Shown one piece after another: positions 1 through 12,352 of a DNA stretch of 64,000 nucleotides. Positions within the stretch are counted from its first letter, which is position 1; each line of letters starts with the position of its first letter. Position numbers and translations under genes: made by a program. Origin of the DNA: Ypsolopha sequella (taxonomy: Eukaryota > Arthropoda > Insecta > Lepidoptera > Ypsolophidae); assembly GCA_934047225.1 (NCBI GenBank), contig CAKOHE010000063.1, forward strand, positions 1 through 64,000, written 5' to 3'. The notes under the pieces were generated by a model. That model had not been told where the DNA came from. It worked only from the letters and a program-made list of their open reading frames with translations, and ran no database searches.

Positions 1-24
1 AAAGTTCGTGGTTCCAGATACGAA

Positions 25-96
25 CCTCGGTAGCGCGCCTGTCATGTATAAGCAGGAGGTCGCAGGTTCAAATCATGGCCCGAGGATTTTTTTTTT
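25..96 (+). repeat. tRNA-like SINE fragment
   Basis: Positions 25-30 (CCTCGG) can pair with 80-85 (CCGAGG) like an acceptor stem. GGTAGCGCGCCTG resembles the second half of a pol III A box and GGTTCAAATC resembles a B box. A T-run follows directly. The D-arm half of the A box is not recognisable, so this is more likely a tRNA-derived SINE head, or a degraded copy of one, than a working tRNA gene. Confidence 0.5.
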
Positions 97-1490
97 AATA
101 TTTGTGCTTTTACATTTGTTTCTAATTGATTTCTAGTGGGCAATGCACTCTAATAATAATACACATATTGCTTCATCTTCAATTGTATTAGTATTAATAT
201 TGTATGTACCAAAAATACGCAACACTTGGTCTACTTTCTTGTGCGTGATGAAAGTATTATCGTTTAGGGCAGGGTGGCCAAACTTTTGACCTGTCAGGCC
301 CATTTGTGTTTAAAAATATTTATGCGGTCGACTGCAAAGGGGGAAAAAAAAATTTTTGTGATGAGTTAAAGTAAGTATTTATTAATTGTGATCGTGATTT
401 CTCTCCTTGACCTCATTTCCACCAAAGGGTTGTCTGGAAAAAATTGCATTAAGCGATAGGCTGCAAAGGCTTTTCTCGTGTAATTTTTAAATGATGCAAA
501 ATGAAGATTATTTGTCGTGTTTCTATCGAGAGGTAGGTCTTGCACTCTTGCTGGTAACGCTAACTAAATAAAAATAAATATTGTCGATCTCAAATCATTG
601 TACCCTACCTTTTCCACCGTGTACTACTTTGACGCACGACCAGCGCCGCAGCATACATGCGCGCGCATCATCGATTCCCAATATGATGGAACAATAATAT
701 CTGACAAGGAGTCAGTTGCTCTTCCGCCCGCGCTGTGATACCTTCTAACACACGCGTCGTACTTACTACAAGTAATTACCGTATGTAAAGTGTACAGCTG
801 TAGTTCATGACCAGGTTCACATTTCGCTAATCCGCTAAATGAACTCCCTATATAACCTGTGATAACCGTGTGTGGTGTGTGAGGACTTGATTACGGGAAG
901 AAGAAGCCGTCATTTTGGATGCTACCTAAGGATCGTAGCTAATTGCAGCAGACACCATCAGGTTAGTGCACGGTTTCCCGTTTCCTTCCTCTCAAAGTCA
1001 CCCATTTTTAAATTGAGATCAAAATCAGCAAAACTTAAATATAGGCGAGATCACTTGCTGTGAAGCTTTTCCCGTTTGCGACAAGAGATTTTCATGCCCA
1101 CCGATCAGCTGGAAACATGAGGAAAATAATCAGTTTGAATCAATGTCTTTCAAATATGTTAACAAAAGAAAAATCACAATTAAAGTATTTTCGAAATATA
1201 TTTCGACCCAATTTCGGGCCGGCATCAGTCGAATGAATGAACAATTTTAATAGTGAATGACAAGAAGTTACCATATCCGTGCGGTCCGAAATAGAATTAC
1301 ATCGTTAAAAGTTATGAATGATTTAAAGTGTGAGCGATGACTGGTCCGTAATTTGTGAGCTAGCAAACGATGTGAAAGATAGCTTATGATTCGGACCGCA
1401 TTAAAAAAGATACATCTTAACCATAACCTTCTTACCACAGAATACAATACGATTATTTTATTTTATCTCGTCAAAGTGCCGTGATTCGTA
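97..1490. other. AT-rich DNA, no gene seen
   Basis: No coding region is supported here. At 270 the text CAGGGTGGCCAAACTTTTGA resembles the terminal inverted repeat of hAT transposons, but no partner end was found. The small open frame at 872-1063 has no recognisable feature. Confidence 0.4.
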
Positions 1491-1748
1491 ATGGAACAAG
1501 AAGAGTTTGTAGCACTGTTCTTCAACGTAAACTCGGATAGCGAGGATAGCCAATTTGGCGAACTGATGCACAGCTCTACATTCAAATCGAACACTAGCAA
1601 CGAAGAAGCTGATCAGCGCATCATTAACCACTTTTTGCACAATGCAACTTACCCTTTAAAGCTCGATCATATTGACTCTGATTTAATTTTAAACTTATAT
1701 ATTTTTTTATCGAGTCCACGGAGTCCACAAACACATTTACAAATATAA
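1491..1748 (+). CDS. Short acidic open frame, unrecognised
   Basis: An 85-codon frame starts with ATG and has an acidic, serine-rich N-terminus (EQEEF, NSDSEDSQ) followed by a hydrophobic stretch. The first 60 or so residues look more protein-like than the neighbouring frames. An acidic N-terminus of this type is common in cut-and-paste transposases, but I see no DNA-binding or catalytic motif and no continuation in any frame. It may be a transposase remnant, a first exon or chance. No function is assigned. Confidence 0.15.
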   Translation: MEQEEFVALFFNVNSDSEDSQFGELMHSSTFKSNTSNEEADQRIINHFLHNATYPLKLDHIDSDLILNLYIFLSSPRSPQTHLQI

Positions 1749-2262
1749 ATTCTTCCATTTCGACGAAGAGTTCCACACGACTTCACATTCAAGACATTTT
1801 ATTTGTTTCTCTCATGGCCAAATAAAATATATACCATGGTTTGTCTGATCTGAACTGCTGAAATAATGGAGCGAAAACAATTTTTGACATTCCATTCCGT
1901 TCAACGCTCACATCGCCTCACCTCCATCGCATGAGCCACGAAAGTCATACGAATGAATGAACGCATTCGCTTCACTCATGGATTATTTGCCATTCACCTC
2001 TTTCATTCGTTATCGATTTTAGCAATATAATTCTATTTCGGAACGCAGGGTATATATGACCTTATGACTAATTAATTAGCGTAACCTACTTTTGAACATA
2101 AATAATAGAACATTCTTCTTAAATACATTTTTGAATATTTCAAAACTTGTAAAAGCGATAACGTTAGCATTGACTTATTATCACGTGAGCCGTTGGCTTT
2201 CGGTCATTTCACCGCAACGTTAACGCTACGTCATCAGAGAGAGAGAAAAGGTCAACCTTGTT
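1749..2262. other. AT-rich DNA, nothing recognised
   Basis: Non-coding AT-rich sequence between the small open frame and the first TTAA-flanked MITE. I see no further structure. Confidence 0.4.
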
Positions 2263-2730
2263 TAAGGGGCTTGGTATCGCCAAAGGGTAGTTTATAAAGC
2301 CTACTCCTCGCTTATGGCTGAACGAAAATATTGAAAAAAATGTAACGAATTATCAACTCTAACAAAATGTACGAAACATAATTCTTTGTCATACCATCAA
2401 AACTTCTATATGAGAAAAAATTTCAACCGAATATTGTTTTTTGTTTTGAACTCCCTACTGCTCATATGTGGCTTGGTTGGTGTAATTAATGTATACTTTG
2501 TGTAATAGAGAAACTTTAAAGCTATAAATTAGGATTATTCAATCGAACAATCACGTCCATGCGAAAAGTATTATTTTTTTCTATTTTACCCTATCAAGGA
2601 CGCAGCGAGCGTCGTAACAGCCACTATGTATTGCGCGCTGATATGAAAGTTATTTCAATGTCATTTCCGTCGATATTCGTACGGACAAACATTGAGCTGC
2701 TAATTTGGCGATACTAATCGTCCTAATTAA
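2263..2730 (+). mobile_element. 474-bp-type TTAA MITE, copy 1 (diverged)
   Basis: It begins TTAAGGGGCTTGGTATCGCC and runs into AATCGTCCTAATTAA. It is collinear with the copies at 3905, 10602 and 53336, including an internal core around GGACGCAGCGAGCGTCGTAA. It is 468 bp and the most diverged at its right end. TTAA at both borders suggests mobilisation by a piggyBac-type transposase (inference from the target site). Confidence 0.8.
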
Positions 2731-3904
2731 AATATTCGTAATCAGCGCTTATTGTTTATTAAAAACTGATATCTTATAGTGTACAATGAGTCTATTTGTC
2801 CAAATTTATTGCACGGAATAACATCCAAGCAGTCTAACTAAACCCTTGATGATGGTGTAATACCGAAACCGGTCGAGTTAAATAATATTATAAACTGTGA
2901 AACGAGAGCAAGTGTATCTATTCATCATGTGCTTACAAATTAATTTTGTTTATGGGGTGATATGTTTAGAAAAATCATAATAGAACGTGCGCCTAATCTT
3001 GCAGTAAGCTTGCCATAATGTACATTCCAACAGTGACCGATGGTTCTAAAGCGATTTAACCCCAAGTGCCAGCCAAGTTTGTTAGCAGCGTCGAGGTCCG
3101 TAATTCCAGAGTCGTGAGGGACCTCTTGGATCGATAGCACGGATTAATAGCAGTGTGTCGACCACAAATGAAATTATTTCGCAGCTATCAGCCATCTTTG
3201 CGGGCTGCAATCACGCTAACGCCTTGGCTGTTGGGGCAGACGAGCGTTGTTAAGGGGCTGCACAATGCTAAAATTCAGTCTTGCTCAAATGCTTTTGTGT
3301 TTTAACTGTCTATCCTGCTCTAATCAGATGCCGCGCACGCAAAACTTCAGTTATTTTGAAATCGCTGCTACATTAGGACATTAACGATAATTTCTTTATG
3401 TAATAAAGATGGTTCTTTCTAATAAGTATCTGCGTGTGTTGGTTTTGTTTCAATCGGGTTTGAAATATGGAAACTGAAGCGCTATTTGCGTGAAATTGGT
3501 GCTTTTTAAAAGTAACATAATTAAAAGAAGATTGAAAGTCTGTTTATTTATAAAGTGTAATTAACAATTGTCTTGGGTCAAAAAACACGCTATATTTTTT
3601 TCAAATTTTTACCATCTAGGTACTTTGACGGAACTGAATCCACTGCAAAACTGATGTTTAGCATAGTGGAGCCCCTTAAGGGGACTTTGGACGAAACTAA
3701 GCATGTTTTGAAAGTTCCTTTTTTTTAAGGCTTCTGTTAAAAGTGTTAATTCGTTTTTTTTATCATAAGAGGTGATTCTGCAAAAATAAAAAAGGATTAA
3801 TTAAATTTGTTTACAGACGAGTTTTTAATCACTATTATTACTTAACTAAGAACCTTTGACGCGCACCATGCGCACACTAAATCTGGTTGCGAAGAAAATT
3901 GACC
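2731..3904. other. Spacer between two opposed MITE copies
   Basis: AT-rich DNA between oppositely oriented MITE copies. It contains CCGAAACCGGTCGAG near 2864, a motif often seen near retroelement ends. No gene is seen. Confidence 0.35.
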
Positions 3905-4378
3905 TTAAGGCGATTACCATCGCCAAATTAGCAGCTCGATATTTGTCACTACAAATATCAACGGAAACGACATTGAAATAACGTTCATATCAGCGCGCAA
4001 TGCATGGTGGCTGTTACGACGCTCGCTGCGTCCTTGAGAGGGCGAAACAGGGGAAAATTATACTTTTCACTTGGACGTAATTACTCGATTGAATAATCTC
4101 ATGTTATGTTTATAGCTATAAAGTTTATCTATTTATCAAAACATAGATGAATTCAATCGGCCAAGCAACTCAGGAGCAGTAGGGAATTTGAGGTCAAAAA
4201 ACACCATTCAGTAAAAAAAAAATTCATGTAGAAGTTTTGGTGGTATGAAAAAGAAAACTTTTGCATATGTTGTCTAAGAGTTGATTATTCATAATAGATT
4301 TTTTCATTATTTTTGGTTTGGCCATAAACGAGGAGTAGGCTTTAGAAAGTACCCATTTGGCAAAGGTAAGGGCCTTAA
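3905..4378 (-). mobile_element. 474-bp TTAA MITE, copy 2
   Basis: Exactly 474 bp including the TTAA at each end (3905-3908 and 4375-4378), inverted relative to copies 1 and 4. The ends form an imperfect inverted repeat: TTAAGGCGATTACCATCGCC at one end against TTAAGGCCCTTACCTTTGCC at the other. It has no coding capacity. Confidence 0.9.
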
Positions 4379-5640
4379 CAACTGTTCTCTGAGCGAGTTC
4401 GCAAGGGCTGCTATGTGGGTTTTATGTAACTGAAAAATTTATGTATTAGTTGTTATTAAGTTTTTTTATTTATGTTAAATTAAGTTAATTGACTTCTTAC
4501 CCTATTGTATTAGGATTACCTGTAATAATAGCTGCAATGTTTAAGTAAATAAATAAATAAAACTAAAAATACCTTGCGTATTTTACTTGCACACAGGCTT
4601 TTTTCACTAACATACTTTATTGCAAGCCTTATTGTATTTATTCTAATTTTGGTATTGTTTTTGCGTATTTTGATAAATAGGAACCTTCTTTGTAAAATTT
4701 GTTATTTTTCGTAAAATTATAATTTTACTCATTCATAATCTTTTTAATTTTTGAACGCATCTAATAATGTAATATGTAAGCAATCTATCGGTAATTTACA
4801 ACTTTTACTTTAGCTCAAATACCCCTGGAAATGCTTATAAATGAAATCGGGGTACTAGCATGAACTTGGTATCTACTCGACATCGATTCGATAAATAAAA
4901 ATGTAACTCTTATTTCGTTGCAATAAGGGTTATTCTTTAGAATTTATCGATTATATCTGTCAAATTTATCTAATCGATGCGTACGTGCTCGCATAGCCGT
5001 TGCGATAAAGAGGGAAATTATAATTGTGCAGACAAATAAAGTTTTTAATCTTAACAAAGATAATTTCCACTAAAGTGCCGACAATCTGAAGCATCAACAT
5101 AAGGAAAATCTATTTGATTAATCCAATATCATATATATACATACATTCCCAGTCGAATTTTTTCTTCCCCTTAAAAACTGCAGTATCCAAGCATACCACA
5201 GCTCCTTACAATTTGTTGTTTGATCATATTAAAATCTCTCAATATCTGCGCGGGAGTTGCGGTGCACCGGAAGCGGCGCGCGCGGTAATGGAGGCAGCGC
5301 AAGCGCCTAGAATCGACCATATATTGAACTAACAGTATCACCGTCAATAATCAACGGGTATGATGGTTTTAGCTTGTGTACAGTTCACTAAACGAATAGA
5401 AAATAAGACGTTTTCTCGTGAAAGAGTTCCAGTAACAGACTTATGACGAAATGTGAACGTAATATTATGTTTGTAGTTCACTATTCTGTTCACTTTGAGA
5501 GAGTACCCTAAATATAAAAGAGTCAACCCTAAGTATCTTTATCGAAATCAAGGGCACTTTTGACAAAACTAGATTCACAAATATCAAACACGCTCTTCTC
5601 AAGTATGATGTCGAACCAACAATTAGAAATACAAAAATTT
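4379..5640. other. AT-rich DNA with LINE/SINE-like tail
   Basis: 4440-4562 reads like a plus-oriented non-LTR tail ending in AAAT-type repeats. The remainder to 5640 is AT-rich. The small open frame at 5114-5332 shows no protein features. Confidence 0.35.
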
Positions 5641-5812
5641 TGAATTTAAAAAATTTAAAGATACCAATACAAACTTTGTAGTGGCAGCATACACAGTATG
5701 CAATAAGGTTTTGTTGAATAACTGTTCAGTGAATTTTTAAATTTAAGTGTTCTGTTTTGATTAATTCGAAAAAGGTGGGCTTTTCACAATCCGGCTGCGT
5801 AATCGCTCTTAA
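5641..5812 (-). mobile_element. Partial TTAAGAGCG-type MITE
   Basis: The right end CCGGCTGCGTAATCGCTCTT followed by AA matches, in reverse complement, the left end of the element at 39463 (TTAAGAGCGG..GCAGCCGG). Interior segments (GGCAGCATACACA, AATAAGGTTTTGTT) match 39675-39730. Only about half of the element is present. Confidence 0.65.
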
Positions 5813-5977
5813 ATGACGATAACTTTTTTTTACCAACCTCCAATTTTAATGAAAGCCAAACTAAGTTCTCTGCACCTGTGAAAATTACATGAAAATCCGT
5901 TCAGTAGTTTTGTAGATGTGCGTGAACAAACAAACAGACAGACAGACAGAAAGACAGATAGACAGAAAGACAGAAAA
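5813..5977 (+). repeat. Non-LTR retroelement 3' end with CAGA repeat
   Basis: The text AAATCCGTTCAGTAGTTTTG, then GTGCGTGAACAAACAAACAG, then a (CAGA)n tract to about 5975. This is the form of a short, widespread retroelement 3' tail in Lepidoptera. No coding sequence remains. Confidence 0.5.
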
Positions 5978-7660
5978 GAATTCTAAAAATCGATGATATG
6001 TGTCCTGTCACTGTTCTATAGTCACTCCCTTTCTATTTTTATTACTTTTCTTCAATGTACAGACAAATCGGGTTCTACTCTTTTATTACAAGTATTCGAT
6101 ATATTGACGTATGTATATTGATAAATACCATGCCGTATAAAGTCCAGTGATTAAACCTTGTCAAATAAATACTACTCAATGTAAGGCTTTAAGTTTTTAA
6201 TCGAGGAAATCTGTACAAATTCTAAGATTTTTTTTTATAAAATAGGAATCGCCGGCCTGGCCTTCAATAAACAAATCTGCACATCCAAGATCCTTGTTCA
6301 GATGCCGTAACGTCTTGTTGGGTTGTTAGCGGATCCGCGACGCAAATGGGGGTTTGCCACGAAGACTCCGGTATTTATGATGCCGTGACGTGCCACGAGC
6401 TTGGGCTTGGTCCAATCTTATCGCGCAGAGCTTTCCGCGTAGCTATTTATTATCAAAGGTGTTTTTGAGAATACATAGCTACGCGGAAGGAAGGAATAGA
6501 ATAGAAAGGATTTTTTCCATTATGAAAATAACTTTGGCTGGTCAAGTAAGAATAATACCTTTTAAATAATTTTAATCACTGGGTGGAAAAAAATTACGGT
6601 GGTTGGAAGAAAGTGCCAGAATTATTGATGATAGCAAATTTTACTGAAAGAAAATATTCCTTTATTTTCAAAAATAGGCCAAACTACTTTCAAAGATTTT
6701 CGATAAATAACTTTTCAGTCAAATTCTGTAAGTGGAAATTCTACTACTATCCTCATTTCAAATTTTTAGACAACTTATAAGTTTAAGTCAAATATTATTT
6801 CTTTTGGCCATATATGATAGGGCCAATAATGATTGGCCCCTTCGATCGGTATCACACAGGCTATCAAAACACAGGCTATTTTTTTCACATATTACCAGTT
6901 TGAGTCCCGGTTCAAGCAGGTGATTTATCAAAAATCTTTGAATGCAGTTTTGATGATTTTTTCTTCATTCAATACCTCCTAGCTCACTTTGCATTTGTAG
7001 CTTTAATTTTCCCATTTTTTTTGCATCTATCTTCTGATATTTGCTTTTTCGTAGTGCAATCGTTGTATTTTTAACTTTCACTTTCCACAGTTCCTACACT
7101 AGAATAAAAAAAAAATATGATATGCGTGGACAAACAAACACACATAATTCCAAACGTTGTACGTTCGTTTGTTTGGAGGTATTTTTCAAAGCACCAATGC
7201 TTGAATTCGGATTAAAACCATTTAGAAAAAATATCCAAAATCACTTTCCACTAAATTAACATTATATCATTTAGGTATAGATCCTTGCAATGGATAAATC
7301 GCCAAGTGTTCAAACATGGAAATTTATTTCTATCATTCACTTTCTACCAAATCCGCTAAAAGGTTATGAGTTGAAGCAGTAAGAAGTCACATGCTTGTAC
7401 ATTGATGTGGACTTTATCGAAGTGTTCTTAGATAAGTTTCTGCGGGGGATTATAAAGTAACAACAGGATAAATTAATTGGCTCTACGTTACCGTTTATTT
7501 ATATCTCTACAAACAACGGCAAACACTGATGCTTACGCTGGATCATATCAAACCGACTTAGACGGCTTTTAGGTCTGATATTTCAATGTTGGCTCATTGT
7601 TTCCCATATAATTTGCCGTTTTCTATAGAGAATTTGAAAGAAACTCAATTTTCATCGTTT
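5978..7660. other. AT-rich DNA with one perfect 14-bp inverted repeat
   Basis: No gene is supported. TTCCGCGTAGCTAT at 6433-6446 and its exact reverse complement at 6475-6488 could form a hairpin with a 28-nt loop. The frames around 6583-7259 show no motif. A possible decayed coding stretch near 7290-7380 (TWKFISIIHFLPNP) is interrupted by stops and is not assignable. Confidence 0.35.
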
Positions 7661-8430
7661 GTAACGCAAAACGCGCTTTGTGTGGTCGGACCATCGAAAT
7701 AATAAGGGTCGGACACTAAAACTTTCAGATCGGACTAAATTGGAAACTTTGTTGCTATTGGCTGTTTTTCCATTTAACGGTTTTCCGACGGCACGGCAAC
7801 GGCGACGGCGACGGCACGGCGAAGGTGGAGGCAAAAATGTATGAATTTATATGCACGCCTTTTCCACTTAACGGCAAGGCACCGGCAACGGCGATGCTTC
7901 GACGGCGCGCCGTCGCGGCTTTCCCGCCACGTGTTCGGTGGTAAGGGTAAACGCGTACTTGTCCGCACCGTGCCGCCGCGTCGGACCCACAGTAGCTAGT
8001 CGCCGCGTTTGAATTCTTAGTATGAAGTTCTATTCGACACCCATTCGAGCTGTATTATCCAAAGCCGCAGCTGATAACAGCAGCAGCATCGATGCACACG
8101 ACGTTGTTCTGATTAAGTCATCTGCAGTTTTACGATTAATACTAAATGAAATGGTGGATGCGATGCGATGCATTCGATGTAGAAGATCCAGATAGGTGCA
8201 CGAGACCATATTGATGGCTGCAGTGCGTGCGGTTAAAGCGGTGCGGATAAGTGCGCGTTTACCTTAAAACTGCACTTGTATTGCGTAATTACGTAACCTA
8301 AAGCAGTGTGCGTGAGCGGGGGCGGTGCGGTGTGGGGGGTTCCCGCCGTTGCCGACAGCAAGCTTCCCACTGCCTTGCCATCGGTGTTGCCACCTACCCC
8401 CAAAAAGGTGCTAGATTTGGGAAAATGCAT
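7661..8430. repeat. GC-rich degenerate repeat block
   Basis: GC-rich island rich in CGGCAACGGCGA-type motifs, with a degenerate direct duplication (CATTTAACGG..CGGCAACGGCGA near 7771 and CACTTAACGG..CGGCAACGGCGA near 7866). It looks like an interspersed repeat and not like a gene. Arginine- or proline-rich frames here come from the base composition. Confidence 0.4.
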
Positions 8431-9191
8431 TGTCGCAAAGTGGCTAGAATGAAATAAAATATAAAATTTACATTTTGAATTTTATTCATTTTAATAATAA
8501 AGCATAAAACAGGTATTTGCAAGGTAATAGGTGCAATTTTAAAGTTAAATTAATGTACGAAGTGATCTTGACGGACGCCCTCTCGAATTAACCAGTTATT
8601 TTATTATTCTTTGAACGAATCGCCTCGTGCTAAAGGGGTAAGTTATGACGGTTATTAATTTTATAAAAAGTGGCTAGACTAAGTAAATAAAATATATAAA
8701 TTAAATATTTAGCCACCGAATATTTTTTTGTAGCTATAAAATTTAAAAATATTGCTAAGTTGAGCCAAGAAGTTTCTAAAGTGGGAAACTGCACATTGTG
8801 TGTTACGTAATAATAATTAGCATAGGTCTCTCCTCATATTGAAGAAAATATACTTGATTTATCGATCTTTTGTTTAGGGATTCCACCTTTATAGGTATAA
8901 AGTATAAGTTTAGGTATAAGGTGTATAAGATTTATACTTTTGTCAAAAAAAAAATGTTTTCCGCCCTCTGTTTTTTTGGTTTTCAAACGTTCGTTTCAAA
9001 AACGCGGTTAAGAGATCAACTTGATTTTTTTTTTATAAAATAGACAATAGAAATATGAAGGGATTTTACCTAAATCCAATATTTTTTCCCTACAAAGTAT
9101 TTCAGTATTAGCTAAAAACACACCAATTTGTTGTTTCGCTGCGTGATCACTAGTATTACGCGTCCAAGAAAAAGAGACCAAAGAGCAAACA
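8431..9191. other. AT-rich DNA, nothing recognised
   Basis: Non-coding AT-rich sequence up to the mariner target site. No element ends or genes were found. Confidence 0.4.
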
Positions 9192-9193
9192 TA

Positions 9194-10501
9194 CGAGGGG
9201 CATGCCAAAAGAAATTAGATACTCGAAAATTATAAAATTTATTCTTTATTACAAGTATCGATCTTTTCGAAGTATTCACCCTGAGCACGTATACACTTTT
9301 TCATACGTCTGAACTAATTGGAAAATACCAATGACCACTCTTCTTTAGACACCTCAGAAACCTCGAAAATATAGGCAGCCAGTGCATATTCTTTGCTTTC
9401 AAACGTCTTCCCCTTTATTTTTTCTTTGATTTTTGGAAACAGGTAAAATCACAAGGTGCTAGGTCAGGGGAATATGGTGAGTGAGGGAGATTGGACGCAT
9501 TTTTTGAGTCGAAAAAGTCAAGTGTTTTGGCAGACGTGTGCGACGCCGCATTGTCGTGGTGCCTGAGAAGGCGTCGGATTCCTGACTTCGGTCGCTTGTC
9601 ACACCAAGCTGATATTACTGTTGGAGCACAAACTGTCACATACCATTCGGAGTTCATCGTTCTTTGATTCTCTAGCACTACAGTAGCAATATGATCCGTT
9701 TTGCTGAAAAACGAGGCGACCATTTGTTTCTGTGTGCTTCGTGCACGGCGACATTTCGTTGGTGTTGGCTCATCTTCAAAGCACCATACAGTCGAATGTC
9801 ACTTTGTTTCGGGATCATAGTTATAAAGCCATGTTTCATCACCAGTCAGTATATCATACACAGTTTTTTTTCTCGCCACCGTCGAATTTATCTATCATGA
9901 ATAGGCACCAATCCAACCGATGGTCTTTCTGCTCATCGGTAAGTTTGTGCGGCACCCATCTCAAACAATATTTACGGAGAGAAAGGTGGTCGTGAATTAT
10001 GGTTTGCATTGCTGCTGATCCAATTCCCTGTTCTTGCTCCAGCTCTACATACATAATTCGTTGGTTTTCGCGAATAAGTTTTTCGACTGCACGAACGTTT
10101 TCTTCTGTGACCGCGGTTGGCAGCCGACCTGTCTTCGCTTCATCTTTGAGACATCCCCGTCCACTTTTAAATTCAGCAAACCAATTAAATATTGTTGTTC
10201 GTGAGCAACCAGACTCACCAAAAGTAGTAACCAAAAGTTCAAAACATTCTTGAGGCTTAAAACTTTTTTATAGTCATAATAAATCATAGCGCGACAATCA
10301 CTTCGACTGAGCTCCATTGCTGCAAGCGAATTCCCGCCAGATGCTCGGAAAAATAATGCTTATCCAAATAAAAAAAAAAGAAATGATGTGCGTTCTATTT
10401 TCAGATATATCAACAAACAACCAGCCTTTAAGATGATGTATAACTTACCAGTGTCAATCAAAGGAGTAAAGAGTATCTACCTTCTTTTGGCATGCCCCTC
10501 G
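9194..10501 (-). mobile_element. Mariner transposon, complete ends
   Basis: A 1308-bp element with perfect 20-bp terminal inverted repeats (CGAGGGGCATGCCAAAAGAA at 9194-9213, its reverse complement at 10482-10501), each flanked by a TA (9192-9193, 10502-10503). Length, TA target and the transposase inside all fit the mariner group. The ends are intact but the gene is not, so it could move only with a transposase supplied in trans. Confidence 0.92.
9415..10317 (-). pseudogene. Mariner transposase, frameshifted
   Basis: Cut-and-paste transposase of the DD34D mariner family, readable in at least three pieces. The N-terminal helix-turn-helix part starts at 10317 (SRSDCRAMIYYDYKK), shifts frame near 10258, and continues to 9854 with a second helix-turn-helix and the family motif WVPHKLT. 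After an A-run near 9865 the frame shifts again into the first catalytic motif GDETW (about 9835), followed by an in-frame stop. The third piece (9723-9415) has HHDNA and YSPDLAPCD, whose two aspartates are separated by 34 residues, as the family requires. Two frameshifts and an internal stop make it inactive. Confidence 0.9.
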
Positions 10502-10601
10502 TATAATCGCCTCTATGAAACGCAAATAAATAAGGTATTTTCCATTAGACTTATTATCCTGGACGGGTAATAAATAAAAGTTGCAAGGGTATGCCATCCT
10601 C
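10502..10601 (+). repeat. Interspersed repeat shared with 42512-42614
   Basis: The ~100 bp between the mariner and the next MITE (from ATAATCGCCTCTATGAAA to GGTATGCCATCCTCTT) recurs in reverse complement at 42512-42614 with scattered differences. The mariner appears to sit at the edge of, or inside, an older repeat. Confidence 0.65.
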
Positions 10602-11075
10602 TTAAGGCGATTTCCTTCGCCAAATTAACAGCTCAATATTTGTCACTACGAATATCAACGGAAACGACATTGAAATAACGTTCATATCAGCGCGCAATGC
10701 AAAGTGGCTGTTACGACGCTCGCTGCGTCCTTGATAGGGCGAAATAGGAGAAAGTTATACTTTTCACTTGGACGTGATTACTCGATTGAATAATCTTATG
10801 TTATGTTTATAGCTATCAAGTTTATCTATTTATCAAAGCATAGATGAATTCAATCGGCCAAGCCACTCAGGAGCAGTAGGAAATTTAAGCCAAAAAACAC
10901 CATTCAGTTAAAAAAAAAATTCATGTAGAAGTTTTGGTGGTATGAAAAAGAAAAATGTTGCATATGTCGTCTAAGAGTTGATTATTTATAATACATTTTT
11001 TCATTATTTTTGGTTTGGCCATAAACGAGGAGTAGGTTTAAGAAAGTACCCATTTGGCAATAGTAAGGCCCTTAA
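10602..11075 (-). mobile_element. 474-bp TTAA MITE, copy 3
   Basis: Exactly 474 bp with TTAA at 10602-10605 and 11072-11075, in the same orientation as copy 2. It contains the same core (GCGCGCAATGCAAAGTGGCT, CGACGCTCGCTGCGTCCTTG). Confidence 0.9.
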
Positions 11076-11724
11076 CATACTATGATCGTTTTAAAAGTGG
11101 AGTTGATATGGTTAAAATGGCAAAATTTTTTAATTATAGTCTAGGAGACAAGTTTGATTAGTTACTTAAATTTTATTATGTGTTTTAATTAATTTTAAGG
11201 CTAAACATACCAAATAACCAAACAACTGCATTTATCATATATTTAGGAACTACCAAAAATACAATTTATTTCCAAATTTAGAAAATTAAAGTCGTTAAAA
11301 AAAGCCTATTTTTGATATTTTGAGTTTAAAGGATATATTCCATGTTGCTCGGAATGAGTTTACAAGAACAGCGTTGTTTGTGCTGTGCTACAAGAAGGTG
11401 TTTTTGAAAATTATTGAAATTGTATAATTATAAAAGTTGTAGAAAGTAAGATTTGTGGTTGTAAATATAAATATCTATCGAATTAGGCTAGCCTGTAAGG
11501 ATAGATGTTTGTGAATAAATAAATAAATAAATAAATAAATAAATTAATAAAATACAAGATTTTTGAATAATTGGTTATAATTTTTAAACAAATTGTATAA
11601 CCAAAATTTCAAGTTAAGTAGGACATGTAGTTTGGGCAATAGATACAGTTATTTTAAGTTTTATACGATTAATACGATTCTGTCCGAAATATAGCACGTA
11701 GTTTTCGTTTTTAAGACCTAAAAA
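11076..11724. other. AT-rich DNA with (AAAT)n tail
   Basis: 11340-11548 reads like a non-LTR/SINE tail ending in about seven AAAT units (11517-11545). The rest is AT-rich without genes. Confidence 0.4.
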
Positions 11725-12352
11725 ACCCGCCAAGTGCGAGTCGGACTCGCGCACGAAGGGTTCCGTACCATTATCTTAATATATATATATATATAAAAAC
11801 GGTAAAAAGAACATGCTTGTTGTATGGGAGCCAAGATGTATGGGTTGCCAAGACCACCCATTATTGCCATCTACGCTCATGATATTACCGTCACACGCGG
11901 ACCAGACTCCCCCCCTATTTTCAAATGACGTAATAAATGGAAGATATAATACAGAAATTTTAAATTCATAACTGCTTTGGCCTTTGAGATAGACCCCATA
12001 ATAAAAATGGTCTAAAAATGGAAACTTTGATAGCAACACATTTCTTTATTTTTTAATATAAAAAAACCAAAAATATATTTATACTGAGCTCTGGACAATG
12101 ACACTCCACTTGCTGGAGTAAGAAAAAAGAAAATTTTCAACCCAATTTTCATGTATGAGGCACCCCCTGAAAAATTATTTGATTATATTTTAAATTTAAA
12201 TTCGGTTTAGGGTCAACATTTTACAAAACTTACAAAAATTTCATTCCGTCTAAGAGCTAGAGACCCGTGACATACGAACAGACAGAAAAACGGACAGCGG
12301 AGTGACATTTATAGGGCTCCGATTTGCCCTTTGGGTACGGAACCCGAAAAAA
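11725..12352 (+). repeat. Lepidopteran-type interspersed repeat
   Basis: It starts with CCGCCAAGTGCGAGTCGGAC and GGGTTCCGTACCATT and ends with GGGCTCCGATTTGCCC and GGGTACGGAACCC, preceded by a GACAGA/GACAGC tract. The ends GGTTCCGTACC and GGTACGGAACC are inverted relative to each other. A short relative occurs near 41898 (CCAAGTGCGAGTCGGACCCA). The family name is not asserted. Confidence 0.6.

Noticed and set aside
265..330. Complete hAT transposon
   Set aside because: One end resembles a hAT terminal repeat, but no matching end, 8-bp duplication or transposase was found.
872..1063. 63-codon open frame
   Set aside because: No domain, no codon pattern and no recognised similarity; expected by chance in this length of DNA.
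7652..7968. Arginine-rich minus-strand open frames
   Set aside because: They follow from the CGGCAACGGCGA-type repeat composition.
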